From Burkholderia anthina (GTDB taxonomy: Bacteria; Pseudomonadota; Gammaproteobacteria; Burkholderiales; Burkholderiaceae): a DNA stretch of 64,000 bases. Location: NCBI RefSeq assembly GCF_902498995.1, contig NZ_CABVLY010000030.1, positions 1-64,000 of the forward strand, in the 5' to 3' direction. How positions within the stretch are numbered: position 1 is the stretch's first letter; every line of letters begins with the position of its first letter. The notes below the pieces were generated by a model. That model was not told the origin of the DNA. It saw nothing but the letters and a program-made list of their open reading frames with translations, and did not search any database. Made by a program: the position numbers and the translations under genes. Positions 54,249 to 62,642 of the stretch are shown here, in pieces.

Positions 54249-55253
54249 TCAGCTCCTCGTCTTCAGTACCGCCTGCGCGATCGCATCGGCGGACGGGATG
54301 TACAGGTCTTCCAGCACGCCGGCGAACGGCGCGGGCGTATGCGGCGCGGTCACGAGTTCGACCGGCGCCTTCAGCGAATGGAATGCGCGCCGTGCGACGA
54401 GCGCCGCGATGTCGGTCGCGATCGAGCAGCGCGGATTCGCTTCGTCGACGACCACCACGCGTCCGGTGCGCTCCGCGCTTTCGAGGATGGTTTCCTCGTC
54501 GAGCGGCGACGTCGTGCGCAAATCGATCACGTCGACCTGGATGCCGTCCTTCGCGAGCTTCGCGGCCGCGTCGGTCGCGAGATGCACCATCCGGCCGTAG
54601 GTGACGATGGTCGCGTCGTCGCCGTCGCGCATGATGTTCGCCTCGCCGAACGGAATCGCATAGGATTCCTCAGGCACGTCGCCTTCGCGCGTATAGAGCA
54701 GCTTGTGTTCGAGGAAGATCACGGGATCGTTGTCGCGGATCGCCTGGATCAACAGCCCCTTCGCGTCGTACGGCGTCGCCGGGCACACGACCTTCAGCCC
54801 CGGGATGTGCGTAAACAGCGACGTGAGCATCTGCGAGTGCTGCGCGGCCGCGCGCAGGCCGGCCCCGTACATCGCGCGGATCACGACCGGCGTCACCGCC
54901 TTGCCGCCGAACATGTAGCGGAATTTCGCGGCCTGGTTGAAGATCTGGTCGAAGCACACGCCCATGAAATCGATGAACATCAGTTCCGCGACGGGCCGCA
55001 TCCCGCACGCGGCCGCGCCGACCGCCGCGCCGATGTAGCCGCCTTCGGACAGCGGCGTATCGAGCACGCGGCCCGGAAACTTGTGGAACAGCCCCTTCGT
55101 CACGCCGAGCACGCCGCCCCACGCGTCGTCCTCGCCCGGCGCGCCCGCGCCGCCCGCATTGTCCTCGCCCATCACGATCACGCTGTCGTCGCGCGCCATT
55201 TCCTGCGCGAGCGCCTCGTTGATCGCCTGCGAATAAGTGATCTTCCTTGCCAT
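54249..55253 (-). CDS. acoB: Acetoin dehydrogenase E1 component, beta subunit
   Basis: 334 residues. A transketolase-like pyrimidine-binding half (MARKITYSQAINEALAQEM, GEDN motif) precedes a C-terminal domain (DLRTTSPLDEETI). It forms the thiamine-diphosphate-dependent heterotetramer with AcoA that cleaves acetoin. A clear AGGAGAC ribosome binding site precedes the ATG. Co-directional in the aco operon. Confidence 0.96.
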   Translation of the reverse strand: MARKITYSQAINEALAQEMARDDSVIVMGEDNAGGAGAPGEDDAWGGVLGVTKGLFHKFPGRVLDTPLSEGGYIGAAVGAAACGMRPVAELMFIDFMGVCFDQIFNQAAKFRYMFGGKAVTPVVIRAMYGAGLRAAAQHSQMLTSLFTHIPGLKVVCPATPYDAKGLLIQAIRDNDPVIFLEHKLLYTREGDVPEESYAIPFGEANIMRDGDDATIVTYGRMVHLATDAAAKLAKDGIQVDVIDLRTTSPLDEETILESAERTGRVVVVDEANPRCSIATDIAALVARRAFHSLKAPVELVTAPHTPAPFAGVLEDLYIPSADAIAQAVLKTRS

Positions 55254-55307
55254 GTCTGTCTCCTGGAATGTTCGGTTCGCCGTACCGGCTGCTGGGTCAG
55301 ATCGCGC

Positions 55308-56291
55308 TCACGGGTACGACACGTACACGTCGGTCAGCAGGTCGGCGGCATCGGGCAGCGGCGCGGCCTTCGCCTGCGCGACCGCGTCGTCGATCAGCGC
55401 CTTCACCTGCGCGTCGACCGCGCGCAGCTCGTCGGTCGTCAGCGCTTCGGCGCGCACGACGCGCGTCTCGAAATGCTTCAGGCAGTCCTTCTCGTCGCGC
55501 AGCTTCTGCACTTCACCCGGCGCGCGGTAGGTCTGCGCATCGCCTTCGAAGTGGCCGAAATAGCGCGTGAACTTCACCTCGACGAGCGTCGGGCCGCCGC
55601 CGTTGCGCGCACGCGCGACCGCTTCGCCGAGCGCTTCGTGCACCGCGAAGAAGTCGAAGCCGTCGACGATCACGCCGGGCATCCCGAAGCCGTTCGCGCG
55701 ATCGGCGATGTTGTCGGTCGCGACCGACCAGCTCGACGACGTCGCTTCCGCATAGCCGTTGTTTTCGGCCACGAAGATCGCCGGCAGCCGCCATACCGAC
55801 GCGAGGTTCATCGATTCGAAGATCACGCCCTGGTTCGACGCGCCGTCGCCGAAGAAGCACACGCCGACGCCGCCCGTCTTCTTGTGCTTGGCCGCGAGCG
55901 CCGCGCCGCACACGAGCGGGCCGCCCGCGCCGACGATCCCGTTCGCGCCGAGCATCCCCATCGCCAGGTCGGCGATGTGCATCGAGCCGCCCTTGCCGTG
56001 GCAAACGCCCGTCTTCTTGCCGTAGATCTCGGCCATCATCCCGTGCACGTCGACGCCTTTCGCGATGCAATGGCCGTGGCCGCGGTGCGTGGTGGCGACG
56101 TAATCGTCGAGGCCGAGGTGCAGCATCGTGCCGACCGCGGATGCCTCCTCGCCCGCGTACAGGTGCACGAAGCCGGGAATTTCGCCGGTTGCGAACTCGA
56201 CGTGCAGGCGCTCCTCGAATTCGCGGATCGTGCGCATCAGCCGGTAGGCGTCCAGCAGCTTGTCCCTGCTGAGCTGTGTCGAAACGGTCAT
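55308..56291 (-). CDS. acoA: Acetoin dehydrogenase E1 component, alpha subunit
   Basis: 327 residues from MTVSTQLSRDKLLDAYRLM. The thiamine-diphosphate motif GDGASNQG...NN is present with the usual 27-30 residue spacing. EFATGEIPGFVHLYAGEEA and THRGHGHCIAKG match E1-alpha. AGGAGACAC ribosome binding site. The E1 decarboxylase-like reaction gives hydroxyethyl-TPP, passed on to AcoC. Confidence 0.96.
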   Translation of the reverse strand: MTVSTQLSRDKLLDAYRLMRTIREFEERLHVEFATGEIPGFVHLYAGEEASAVGTMLHLGLDDYVATTHRGHGHCIAKGVDVHGMMAEIYGKKTGVCHGKGGSMHIADLAMGMLGANGIVGAGGPLVCGAALAAKHKKTGGVGVCFFGDGASNQGVIFESMNLASVWRLPAIFVAENNGYAEATSSSWSVATDNIADRANGFGMPGVIVDGFDFFAVHEALGEAVARARNGGGPTLVEVKFTRYFGHFEGDAQTYRAPGEVQKLRDEKDCLKHFETRVVRAEALTTDELRAVDAQVKALIDDAVAQAKAAPLPDAADLLTDVYVSYP

Positions 56292-56368
56292 GTGTGTCTC
56301 CTGGGTAGGTCTGACTGCGAATGCCGCCGCGGCAACGCCCCGGCGACGGATTGCACGGCCTGCGGCCG

Positions 56369-57145
56369 TCAGTGGAACGTGAAGCCGCCGTCGACATTCA
56401 CGGCCTGGCCGGTCACGTTGTCCATCGTCGCGAAGAACAGCGCGAGCCGGCCCATGTCCTCCGGCGTCTGCGCGCGGCCCTGCGGAATCAGCGTGAGCTG
56501 GTGCCGCTGCCACGACGCCTCGACCGACTCGCCGTCGTTCTTCCATTCGTCGGACAGCCGGTCCCACATGTAGGTGCGCACGATGCCCGGACAGATCGCG
56601 TTGACGGTCACGCCGTCGCGCGCGAGTTCCTTCGCCAGCGCGTTCGTGAAGCCGACCACCGCGAATTTCGACGCGCTGTAGTGCGCGAGATTCGGAAACC
56701 CTTCCTTGCCGGCGATCGACGCGACGTTGATGATCCGGCCGCTGCGCTGCGCCTTCAGATGCGGGAGCGCCGCGCGGCAACCGAGAAACGTGCCCTTCGC
56801 ATTCACGTCCATCACGAAATCCCAGTCGCGCTCGGTCAACGCCTCGACCGGATGAATGCTGATCACGCCCGCGCAATTCACGAGGATGTCGAGCCGGCCC
56901 AGTTCGGCGAGCGCCTGCGCGACCATCGCGTCGACCTGCGCGGCCTGCGTGACGTCGACCTTCGCGACCGCCGCGCGCCGGCCGAGCGCACGCACCTCGC
57001 GCGCGGTTGCGTCGAGTGCGTCGTCGAGCAGATCCGCGAGCAGGATGTCGGCACCCGCGCCTGCCAGCGTCAGCGCAATGCCGCGGCCGATGCCGCGCGC
57101 GGCGCCGGTGACGATGGCGACCTGTCCTTCGAGAACGGCTGTCAT
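56369..57145 (-). CDS. Short-chain dehydrogenase/reductase in the aco operon
   Basis: 258 residues, classical SDR. Nucleotide site TGAARGIGRG, NCAGV, catalytic Ser/Tyr/Lys with YSASK near residues 154-158. Operon position between acoX and acoA suggests a 2,3-butanediol or acetoin reductase that feeds acetoin into the AcoABC complex; the sequence does not prove that substrate. AAGGAGAC ribosome binding site. Confidence 0.93.
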   Translation of the reverse strand: MTAVLEGQVAIVTGAARGIGRGIALTLAGAGADILLADLLDDALDATAREVRALGRRAAVAKVDVTQAAQVDAMVAQALAELGRLDILVNCAGVISIHPVEALTERDWDFVMDVNAKGTFLGCRAALPHLKAQRSGRIINVASIAGKEGFPNLAHYSASKFAVVGFTNALAKELARDGVTVNAICPGIVRTYMWDRLSDEWKNDGESVEASWQRHQLTLIPQGRAQTPEDMGRLALFFATMDNVTGQAVNVDGGFTFH

Positions 57146-57206
57146 GGCGATGTCTCCTTGTCGATTGACTGAAATGGAAGCGATGCGTCGTCGAAAAAAC
57201 GGGGGG

Positions 57207-58265
57207 TCAGTTGCGCCACGCGCCGGCGTCGCGCAGCAACTGCCGCGACGACGCGTAACGCAGCGTGCGGCCGACGTCGACCGTCAGCGGCCCCCGCCAG
57301 TCGAGTGCGATCTCGTAGCGATCGCCGCGCGCAACCTCGATCTCGCGTTCCCCGTCGAACGCGAGCGTGCCGTGCTCGAACGGGATCGTCTGCCACGCGC
57401 CTGGTTCGAGCCGCTCGCAACTGCGCATCACGACGCGATCGACGCGGCCCGGTGCGATCGGTGCGATGAGCGGCGTGCCGGCCGCCTTGCCGTCGGCGGC
57501 AAAACGCATCGCGAGCCCGTGCGGCGCGCTGCGCTCGAGCGGCGCCCACGCGCCGCCGAGCGCGGACAACCCGATGCCGTCCGGTTCCGCGAAAGTCAGG
57601 TAGAGCGTGTCGATGTCGTCGGGGCCCGAGATCGCCCGTGCGCCGATGAAGCGCTGGCGCGCCGCGCACACGTCGACGAGCGCGATCTCCTCGCGTCCCG
57701 CGTTGGAACCGGCCGTGCAGCGCACGACGAGCCGCTTGTTGCGCGTGAACGCGACGTCGGCCGGCACGGCGCCGGTCGCGGCAAGCCCGGCCGCGACGCC
57801 TGCGACCGTCGCCTCGCGATGTTCGGGAAACGCGTTGTTGGTGCCGGTGGACAGCGCGACGAGCGGCGTCGCGCCGCAATGCGCGGCGACCGCGCGATGG
57901 GTGCCGTCGCCGCCGAGCACGACGATCAGCGCGACTTCCATCCGGCGCATGTAGGCGGCACCGGCCTGCGTGTCGGCGACCGTATCGGAGATCGGCAGAT
58001 CGGCGAATTCGACGTCGGGCCAGCGCTCGTGGGGGGCGACCGCACGATGCGTATCGAGCGCACGCATCAGCAGCGTCGCGATGCCCGTCTTGTCGCGCAA
58101 CGTCAGTACGCGCTCGACGCCCATCGCGCCGAGGCCGGCGAGCAGGCGCACGACCATGTTGGCCTTCTCCGCCGTCGGGAACACGGATGCATGCGTCGTC
58201 AGGCGGCGAATGTCGCGCCCCGATGCGGGGTTCGCGATCACGCCGACGGTCACGGGCGTCGTCAC
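57207..58265 (-). CDS. acoX: AcoX-like protein, ATP-NAD kinase fold
   Basis: 352 residues from a GTG (VTTPVTVGVIANPASG); a GGAGAC lies 6 bases upstream. It has the NAD-kinase-type motif GGDGTHRAV near residue 110 and STGTNNAFP after it. AcoX is the conserved first gene of aco operons; its precise biochemical role in acetoin breakdown is not settled. First gene after the sigma-54 promoter. Confidence 0.93.
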   Translation of the reverse strand: MTTPVTVGVIANPASGRDIRRLTTHASVFPTAEKANMVVRLLAGLGAMGVERVLTLRDKTGIATLLMRALDTHRAVAPHERWPDVEFADLPISDTVADTQAGAAYMRRMEVALIVVLGGDGTHRAVAAHCGATPLVALSTGTNNAFPEHREATVAGVAAGLAATGAVPADVAFTRNKRLVVRCTAGSNAGREEIALVDVCAARQRFIGARAISGPDDIDTLYLTFAEPDGIGLSALGGAWAPLERSAPHGLAMRFAADGKAAGTPLIAPIAPGRVDRVVMRSCERLEPGAWQTIPFEHGTLAFDGEREIEVARGDRYEIALDWRGPLTVDVGRTLRYASSRQLLRDAGAWRN

Positions 58266-58397
58266 GGGCTTGTCTCCATCCAGTGGGCCGGCGCCCGCGC
58301 ATGGGTGCGCGCGCCGGCCCTGCATGTGTCGTCCGCCGCCATCGAGAGCGGCGGATCGTCGTCGCCGACGCGACTGCGCCGGGCTTGCCGTGATATC

Positions 58398-58413
58398 TGC
58401 AAGCGGCGTGCCA
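58398..58413 (-). promoter_or_regulatory. Sigma-54 (-24/-12) promoter of the aco operon
   Basis: TGGCACG, four bases (CCGC), TTGCA on the minus strand: an exact match to the sigma-54 consensus TGGCACG-N4-TTGCW. Transcription should start near 58387 and leave a leader of about 120 bases before the acoX GTG. Confidence 0.93.
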
Positions 58414-58659
58414 CCGTGTGCGCAACGACCGGGAAACCCGCGTGCGGACTGGCTCGGCGGCGGTGCACGGGTTCGACACGGGCCGCCATGACGCGCGTAC
58501 GCGTCGCGAAACGGCGCGTGCGTCTCATCGCGTCGATCTCGCAGCGCGCATGTTTCGGCAGCGTGGCGCGCACACCGAGCTATCCGGCAAACCGCGCGGA
58601 TCGCGGCACGGCGCGCGCCACCGCGATCCGCACGCCCATCGCACATAGCTCGCCCATGC

Positions 58660-58708
58660 GTCTCAGCCCCGCGAGACCCGTTGAGATGCCGGTGAGACGA
58701 ACGTCTCA
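58660..58708. promoter_or_regulatory. Probable AcoR upstream activating sites
   Basis: A 7-bp perfect dyad TGAGACG-AA-CGTCTCA (58693-58708) sits beside a second GTCTC/GAGAC pair (58660-58664 and 58673-58677). They lie about 250-310 bp upstream of the -24/-12 promoter and just before acoR. A single CGTCTCA is also at 58521-58527. The AcoR role is inferred from position and symmetry. Confidence 0.6.
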
Positions 58709-58800
58709 TGCGTCGCGCATGCTGCGATGCAATGTGATCCGCCGAAGCGGATGTGCTACAAGAACAGCGAATTCCCCGCCGTACGGAACCGGAGCCGACC

Positions 58801-60732
58801 ATGCCCTATGCCGTCCCCCAGGCCCAGCACGCCGACCGTGTGCTCGGCGCGCTCGCCGGGCGCCTGCCCGCGCCGGCCGACTCCTCGCGCCTCGTGTCGT
58901 CGTGGCAACGCTCGCTCGAGCGCTATGCGCTCGACCCGGCTTCGTCGATCGGCCCGCGCGTGCTGACCGCGGCCGAACTGCGCGAGGTGCGCGACAAGGA
59001 GGAAGCGTTCCTGCGCGCGTCGGGGCAGTGCCTGACGCGCCTGCACGACATGATTCGCGTTGCCGACTATTGCGTGATGCTGACCGACGCGCACGGCGTG
59101 ACGATCGACTACCGGATCGAGCGCGAACGCCGCAACGACTTCCGTCATGCGGGCCTGCACATCGGCTCGTGCTGGTCGGAAAGCGAGGAAGGCACGTGCG
59201 GCGTCGCGAGCGTGCTGACCGATCTCGCGCCGATCACCGTGCACAAGACCGATCACTTTCGCGCGGCATTCACCACGCTCACCTGCAGCGCGGCCCCGAT
59301 CTTCTCGCCGGGCGGCGAACTGATCGGCGTGCTCGATGCATCGGCCGTCCAGTCGCCGGACAACCGCGACAGCCAGCGCCTCGTGTACCAGCTCGTGCGG
59401 CAAAGCGCCGGACTGATCGAGGACGGCTATTTCGTGCACAGCACCGCGCAGCACTGGATATTGTTCGGGCATCCGAATCGTCACTACGTCGAGGCGCAGC
59501 CCGAATGGCTGATCGCGTTCGACGACTGCGGCAATATCGTCGCCGCGAACCGCCAGGCGCGCGACGCATTGCCGGCGCTGTGCGAACCGCGCCACATCGA
59601 CGAGATCTTCGACGCGACCGAGATGCCGCTGCGCGATGCCGCGCGGCTCGACACGATCGTCGCGCTGCGGCTGCGCGCAACCGGCGCCCCGCTCTATGCA
59701 CGGCTGCGCGCGCCGCTACGGCGCGCCGGCCGCGAAGCCGGCACGGCACGGGCCGCCCCGGCATCGCGCCGCCCCGGCACCGCGCAGCGCCACGTCGGCG
59801 CGCTCACGCCGTTCCTGCACAGCAGCGACGCGCGCATCGCGCAGCAGGCCGAACTCGCGCTGCGCGTCGCGAGCAAGCGGCTGCCGATTCTCGTGCTCGG
59901 CGAAACCGGCGCGGGCAAGGAAGTGTTCGCCCGCGCGATCCACGACGCCGGTGCGCGACGCGCACGGCCGTTCGTCGCGGTCAACTGCGGCGCGCTGCCC
60001 GAGGCGCTGATCGAAAGCGAGCTGTTCGGCTACGCGGCCGGCGCGTTTACCGGCGCGCGCAAGCACGGCGCACGCGGCAAGATCGCGCTCGCCGACGGCG
60101 GCACGCTGTTTCTCGACGAAATCGGCGACATGCCGCTCGCGCTGCAGACGCGCCTGTTGCGCGTGCTCGCCGACGGCGAAGTCGTGCCGCTCGGCAGCGA
60201 CACGCCCGTGCGCGTCGATCTGGACGTGATCTGCGCGACGCACCGCGATCTCGGACAGATGGTGGCCGACGGCACGTTCCGCGAGGATCTGTATTACCGG
60301 CTGAGCGGCGCGACGTTCGTGCTGCCGCCGCTGCGCGAGCGTGCCGACGTGGGCGACGTGATCGCCACGGTGTTCGCGGAAGAAGCGCAGGCGACCGGCC
60401 ACGTGCTCACGCTCGACCCGGCACTCGCCGGGCAGCTCGCCGCGTACCCGTGGCCCGGTAACGTACGGCAACTGCGTAACGTGCTGCGCTATGCGTGCGC
60501 GGTGTGCGACGCCGCACGCGTGACACGGCGCGACCTGCCGGCCGATCTCGCCGCGCAGCTCGGCGCCGGCCCGGCCGGCGCGCTGCCGGACGACGAGCGC
60601 GGCCGCATCGTCGCGGCGCTCACCGCGCATCGCTGGCGCCCCGATGCAGCGGCCCAGGCGCTCGGCATTTCACGCGCGACGCTGTACCGGCGAATCGCGA
60701 AGCACCGGATCGTCGCGCCGCACCGCATCTGA
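58801..60732 (+). CDS. acoR: Sigma-54-dependent acetoin operon activator AcoR
   Basis: 643 residues from MPYAVPQAQHADRVLG, with GGAG 6 bases upstream. Domains in order: N-terminal sensory region with a GAF-type domain (about 60-220; GSCWSESEEGTCGVASVL); AAA+ domain with Walker A GETGAGKE near 367 and the sigma-54 contact loop GAFTGA near 413; C-terminal Fis-type helix-turn-helix (AAQALGISRATLYRRIAKH). It belongs to the AcoR type that senses acetoin or a breakdown product. Divergent from the operon it should activate. Confidence 0.95.
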   Translation: MPYAVPQAQHADRVLGALAGRLPAPADSSRLVSSWQRSLERYALDPASSIGPRVLTAAELREVRDKEEAFLRASGQCLTRLHDMIRVADYCVMLTDAHGVTIDYRIERERRNDFRHAGLHIGSCWSESEEGTCGVASVLTDLAPITVHKTDHFRAAFTTLTCSAAPIFSPGGELIGVLDASAVQSPDNRDSQRLVYQLVRQSAGLIEDGYFVHSTAQHWILFGHPNRHYVEAQPEWLIAFDDCGNIVAANRQARDALPALCEPRHIDEIFDATEMPLRDAARLDTIVALRLRATGAPLYARLRAPLRRAGREAGTARAAPASRRPGTAQRHVGALTPFLHSSDARIAQQAELALRVASKRLPILVLGETGAGKEVFARAIHDAGARRARPFVAVNCGALPEALIESELFGYAAGAFTGARKHGARGKIALADGGTLFLDEIGDMPLALQTRLLRVLADGEVVPLGSDTPVRVDLDVICATHRDLGQMVADGTFREDLYYRLSGATFVLPPLRERADVGDVIATVFAEEAQATGHVLTLDPALAGQLAAYPWPGNVRQLRNVLRYACAVCDAARVTRRDLPADLAAQLGAGPAGALPDDERGRIVAALTAHRWRPDAAAQALGISRATLYRRIAKHRIVAPHRI

Positions 60733-60759
60733 CACGCGCGGCACGCGGCGCGCGGCGCA

Positions 60760-61194
60760 TCACGCCGCGTGCGCGACCGCTTCGGTCGTGCCGTCGTCCG
60801 TGGCGAGCGCGTCATCGCGCCGGGCAAATACCTCGTGCGCGGCAAACAGCGCATTCAGCGCGGCCGGAAATCCCGCGTACACGGCCATCTGCATGAACAC
60901 CTCGACGATTTCGTCGCGTGTGCAGCCGACGTTCAGCGCCGCCTCGACATGCACCTTGAGTTGCGGCTGGGCGTTGCCGAGCGCGGCCAGCGCGGCGATC
61001 GTCGCAATCTCGCGCGACTTGAGGTCGAGCTGCGGCCGGCTATAGATGTCGCCGAAACCGAATTCGACGAGCAGACGCCCGAAATCGGGCGCGATCGGCG
61101 CGAGGGCCGCGATCACGCGTTCGCCCACTTCGCCGTCGATTTCCTTCAGTTTGTTCCAGCCGCGCGCATAGCGATCGTCAACGAGTCGTTCCAT
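60760..61194 (-). CDS. Carboxymuconolactone decarboxylase family protein
   Basis: 144 residues from MERLVDDRYARGWNKL. The family core (REIATIAALAALGNAQPQLKVHVEAALNVGCTRDEIVEV followed by YAGFPAALNA) is clear and keeps one Cys with a near-by His, but not the CxxC of AhpD peroxidases. The length fits gamma-carboxymuconolactone decarboxylase-like proteins. No protocatechuate-pathway gene is adjacent; the substrate is unknown. The start lies inside the 3' end of the merR gene, so it is translationally coupled and surely regulated by it. Confidence 0.9.
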   Translation of the reverse strand: MERLVDDRYARGWNKLKEIDGEVGERVIAALAPIAPDFGRLLVEFGFGDIYSRPQLDLKSREIATIAALAALGNAQPQLKVHVEAALNVGCTRDEIVEVFMQMAVYAGFPAALNALFAAHEVFARRDDALATDDGTTEAVAHAA

Positions 61195-61639
61195 GATGTC
61201 CGTCCTGCTCCGATGATGAATGGGAAGTGTTCGCCCGTCGTTCCGTCTCGCGCTCCCGCGTCTCGTAGTACGCGATCTTGTCGCCGATCGCATCGAGGCT
61301 CGCCTGCAGCGCCTCGATATGCACGCGCACCGCATCGCGATGCGCGGCCAGCAACCGTCGGCGCGCGCCGAACGTCGACTCGCCTTGCGCGCGCAATGCC
61401 GCGAACTGCTGCATCTGCGCGATCGGCATGCCGGTCGCTTTCAGCCGCATCACGAAGGCGAGCCAGTCGAGATCGGCCGGCGCGTAGAGCCGGTGCCCGG
61501 CCGCCGTGCGCGAAATCGCGCGCAGCAGCCCGGCCTGCTCGTAGTACCGCAACGTGTGCGTCGACACGCCCGTCAGCGCGGCGACTTGCCCGATCGTCAG
61601 CGGGCCGGCAGAGGAAGGAGTGGAAACGGTGATCGACAT
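61178..61639 (-). CDS. MerR family transcriptional regulator of the CMD cassette
   Basis: 153 residues. An N-terminal winged helix (TIGQVAALTGVSTHTLRYYEQAGLL) is followed by a dimer helix with little effector domain. There is no metal-binding Cys. Its 3' end overlaps the start of the CMD gene by 17 bp. A perfect MerR operator lies just upstream. The sequence suggests a regulator of aldehyde, thiol or electrophile stress type, but the effector is unknown. Confidence 0.93.
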   Translation of the reverse strand: MSITVSTPSSAGPLTIGQVAALTGVSTHTLRYYEQAGLLRAISRTAAGHRLYAPADLDWLAFVMRLKATGMPIAQMQQFAALRAQGESTFGARRRLLAAHRDAVRVHIEALQASLDAIGDKIAYYETRERETERRANTSHSSSEQDGHHGTTR

Positions 61640-61649
61640 GGCACGCTCA

Positions 61650-61680
61650 AGGTTAGGAGTTAGAGTTCACTCTAAGTCAA
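61650..61680 (-). promoter_or_regulatory. MerR operator with 19-bp promoter spacer
   Basis: Minus strand: -35 TTGACT (61675-61680), -10 TAACCT (61650-61655), spacer exactly 19 bp. The spacer holds a perfect 7-bp dyad TTAGAGT-GA-ACTCTAA (61660-61675). This is the standard arrangement of MerR-activated promoters. Confidence 0.88.
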
Positions 61681-61963
61681 GCGTTGCCGAACGGCCAGCG
61701 CGTCAATTTGCGGCCGTCGCTTCCGACACCCACCCTTCCGACACCCACCGTCAGACATCGGCGGATACCGTAAAGAATGGTCAAAATCGCGGCCCGGCAG
61801 CGCGTTCCGTCTTTACAGCGACGCAAGCCTTCAGCAAGATTCGGACAGCTTGTCTTAAAAAGGGCACGCATTTGTCCTATGCTTAACGGCAACGCTTGGA
61901 CAGGCGTCGCTCCACCGTCCGTTGCAACAACCATTCATCCGTTGAAACCTGGGAGCCTTTGCC
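61681..61963. other. Spacer between the MerR cassette and the ComEA-like gene
   Basis: 283 bp. It should contain the promoter of the ComEA-like gene: several TTGTC/TATG-like elements lie between 61850 and 61890, none clear enough to call. No gene is supported. Confidence 0.4.
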
Positions 61964-62554
61964 ATGCTGAAAAAGCTGCTGATGCTGTTTGTCGCGCTGT
62001 CGCTGTCACTCGCCGCCGGCCTGGCCGCGGCCGTCGAAGTCAACACGGCCGACCAGGCCGCGCTCGAATCGGTAAAGGGTCTCGGGCCCGTGAAGTCGAA
62101 GGCGATCATCGACGAACGCGCCAAGAACGGCCCGTTCAAGGATGCGGACGATCTCGCGAATCGCGTGAAGGGCCTCGGCACGAAGTCGGTCGGGCATCTC
62201 GAGGAAAATGGCCTGACGATCGGCGGCTCGTCGACGCCGCCCAAGGGCGTGAAGCTGTCGAAGCCGGCCGCGACGACGTCGGCCACCACGACGCCGGCGG
62301 GCACTGCGACGACGTCGACAACCGCGACGGCCGGCACGGCGGCGCCAGCCGCAAGCGCGCCGGAAGCGGCGGCCAAGCCGGCCAAGAGCAAGCGTGCGTC
62401 GAAGAAGGAGAAGGCGGCCGCAGCCGCGGCGGCAGCCGCCGACGCGGGCGCGAGCGCGCCGTCCGCAGCGTCGTCCACGAAGGCGACGAAGGGTTCGAAG
62501 AAGAAGAGCAAGAAGGACAAGGCAGCCTCCGCCGCCGAGGCGTCGGGCGCCTGA
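61964..62554 (+). CDS. Secreted helix-hairpin-helix protein (ComEA-like) with Ala/Lys/Thr-rich tail
   Basis: 196 residues. A signal peptide covers 1-23. A ComEA-type HhH2 domain follows at about 25-85 (VNTADQAALESVKGLGPVKSKAIIDER), intact and likely to bind DNA in the periplasm. A 110-residue low-complexity tail then follows: first Thr/Ala/Pro, then Ala with KKEK, KSKRASKK and KGSKKKSKKDK clusters. The tail resembles bacterial histone-H1-like sequences. ComEA binds incoming DNA in natural transformation, but no com genes are near. Either DNA uptake or nucleoid/biofilm DNA binding is possible. Confidence 0.88.
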   Translation: MLKKLLMLFVALSLSLAAGLAAAVEVNTADQAALESVKGLGPVKSKAIIDERAKNGPFKDADDLANRVKGLGTKSVGHLEENGLTIGGSSTPPKGVKLSKPAATTSATTTPAGTATTSTTATAGTAAPAASAPEAAAKPAKSKRASKKEKAAAAAAAAADAGASAPSAASSTKATKGSKKKSKKDKAASAAEASGA

Positions 62555-62598
62555 TGCGCGCCGCGCGCGCGACGGCGTGCGCGCGGCATTCGTTCAAC

Positions 62599-62624
62599 GG
62601 GCGCCGCCGTTACGGCGCCCTTTT
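62599..62624 (+). terminator. Terminator after the ComEA-like gene
   Basis: GGGCGCCG, six bases, CGGCGCCC and TTTT, 45 bp after the stop codon and just before the yidB-like gene. Confidence 0.8.
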
Positions 62625-62642
62625 CAGTGAAGGTGAAGAACC

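Larger units (their letters stand above)
58266..58800. promoter_or_regulatory. Divergent control region of acoX and acoR
   Basis: 535 bp without a gene. It holds the sigma-54 promoter and upstream GTCTC/GAGAC motifs listed below. On this layout AcoR made from the plus strand would bind the upstream motifs (58521-58708) and loop to the promoter 100-300 bp away. Sequence between 58266 and 58397 is the acoX leader. Confidence 0.8.

Noticed and set aside
54246..56573. A 775-codon plus-strand frame opposite acoA and acoB
   Set aside because: Antisense shadow of two complete E1 subunit genes.
56856..60461. A 1201-codon plus-strand open frame across the aco control region and acoR
   Set aside because: It is out of frame with acoR, covers a promoter region and is Arg/Ala low complexity. 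acoR in the other frame has complete domains.
60742..60771. Inverted repeat CACGCGGCG/CGCCGCGTG as a terminator between acoR and the CMD gene
   Set aside because: No T-run, and one arm lies in the CMD coding sequence.
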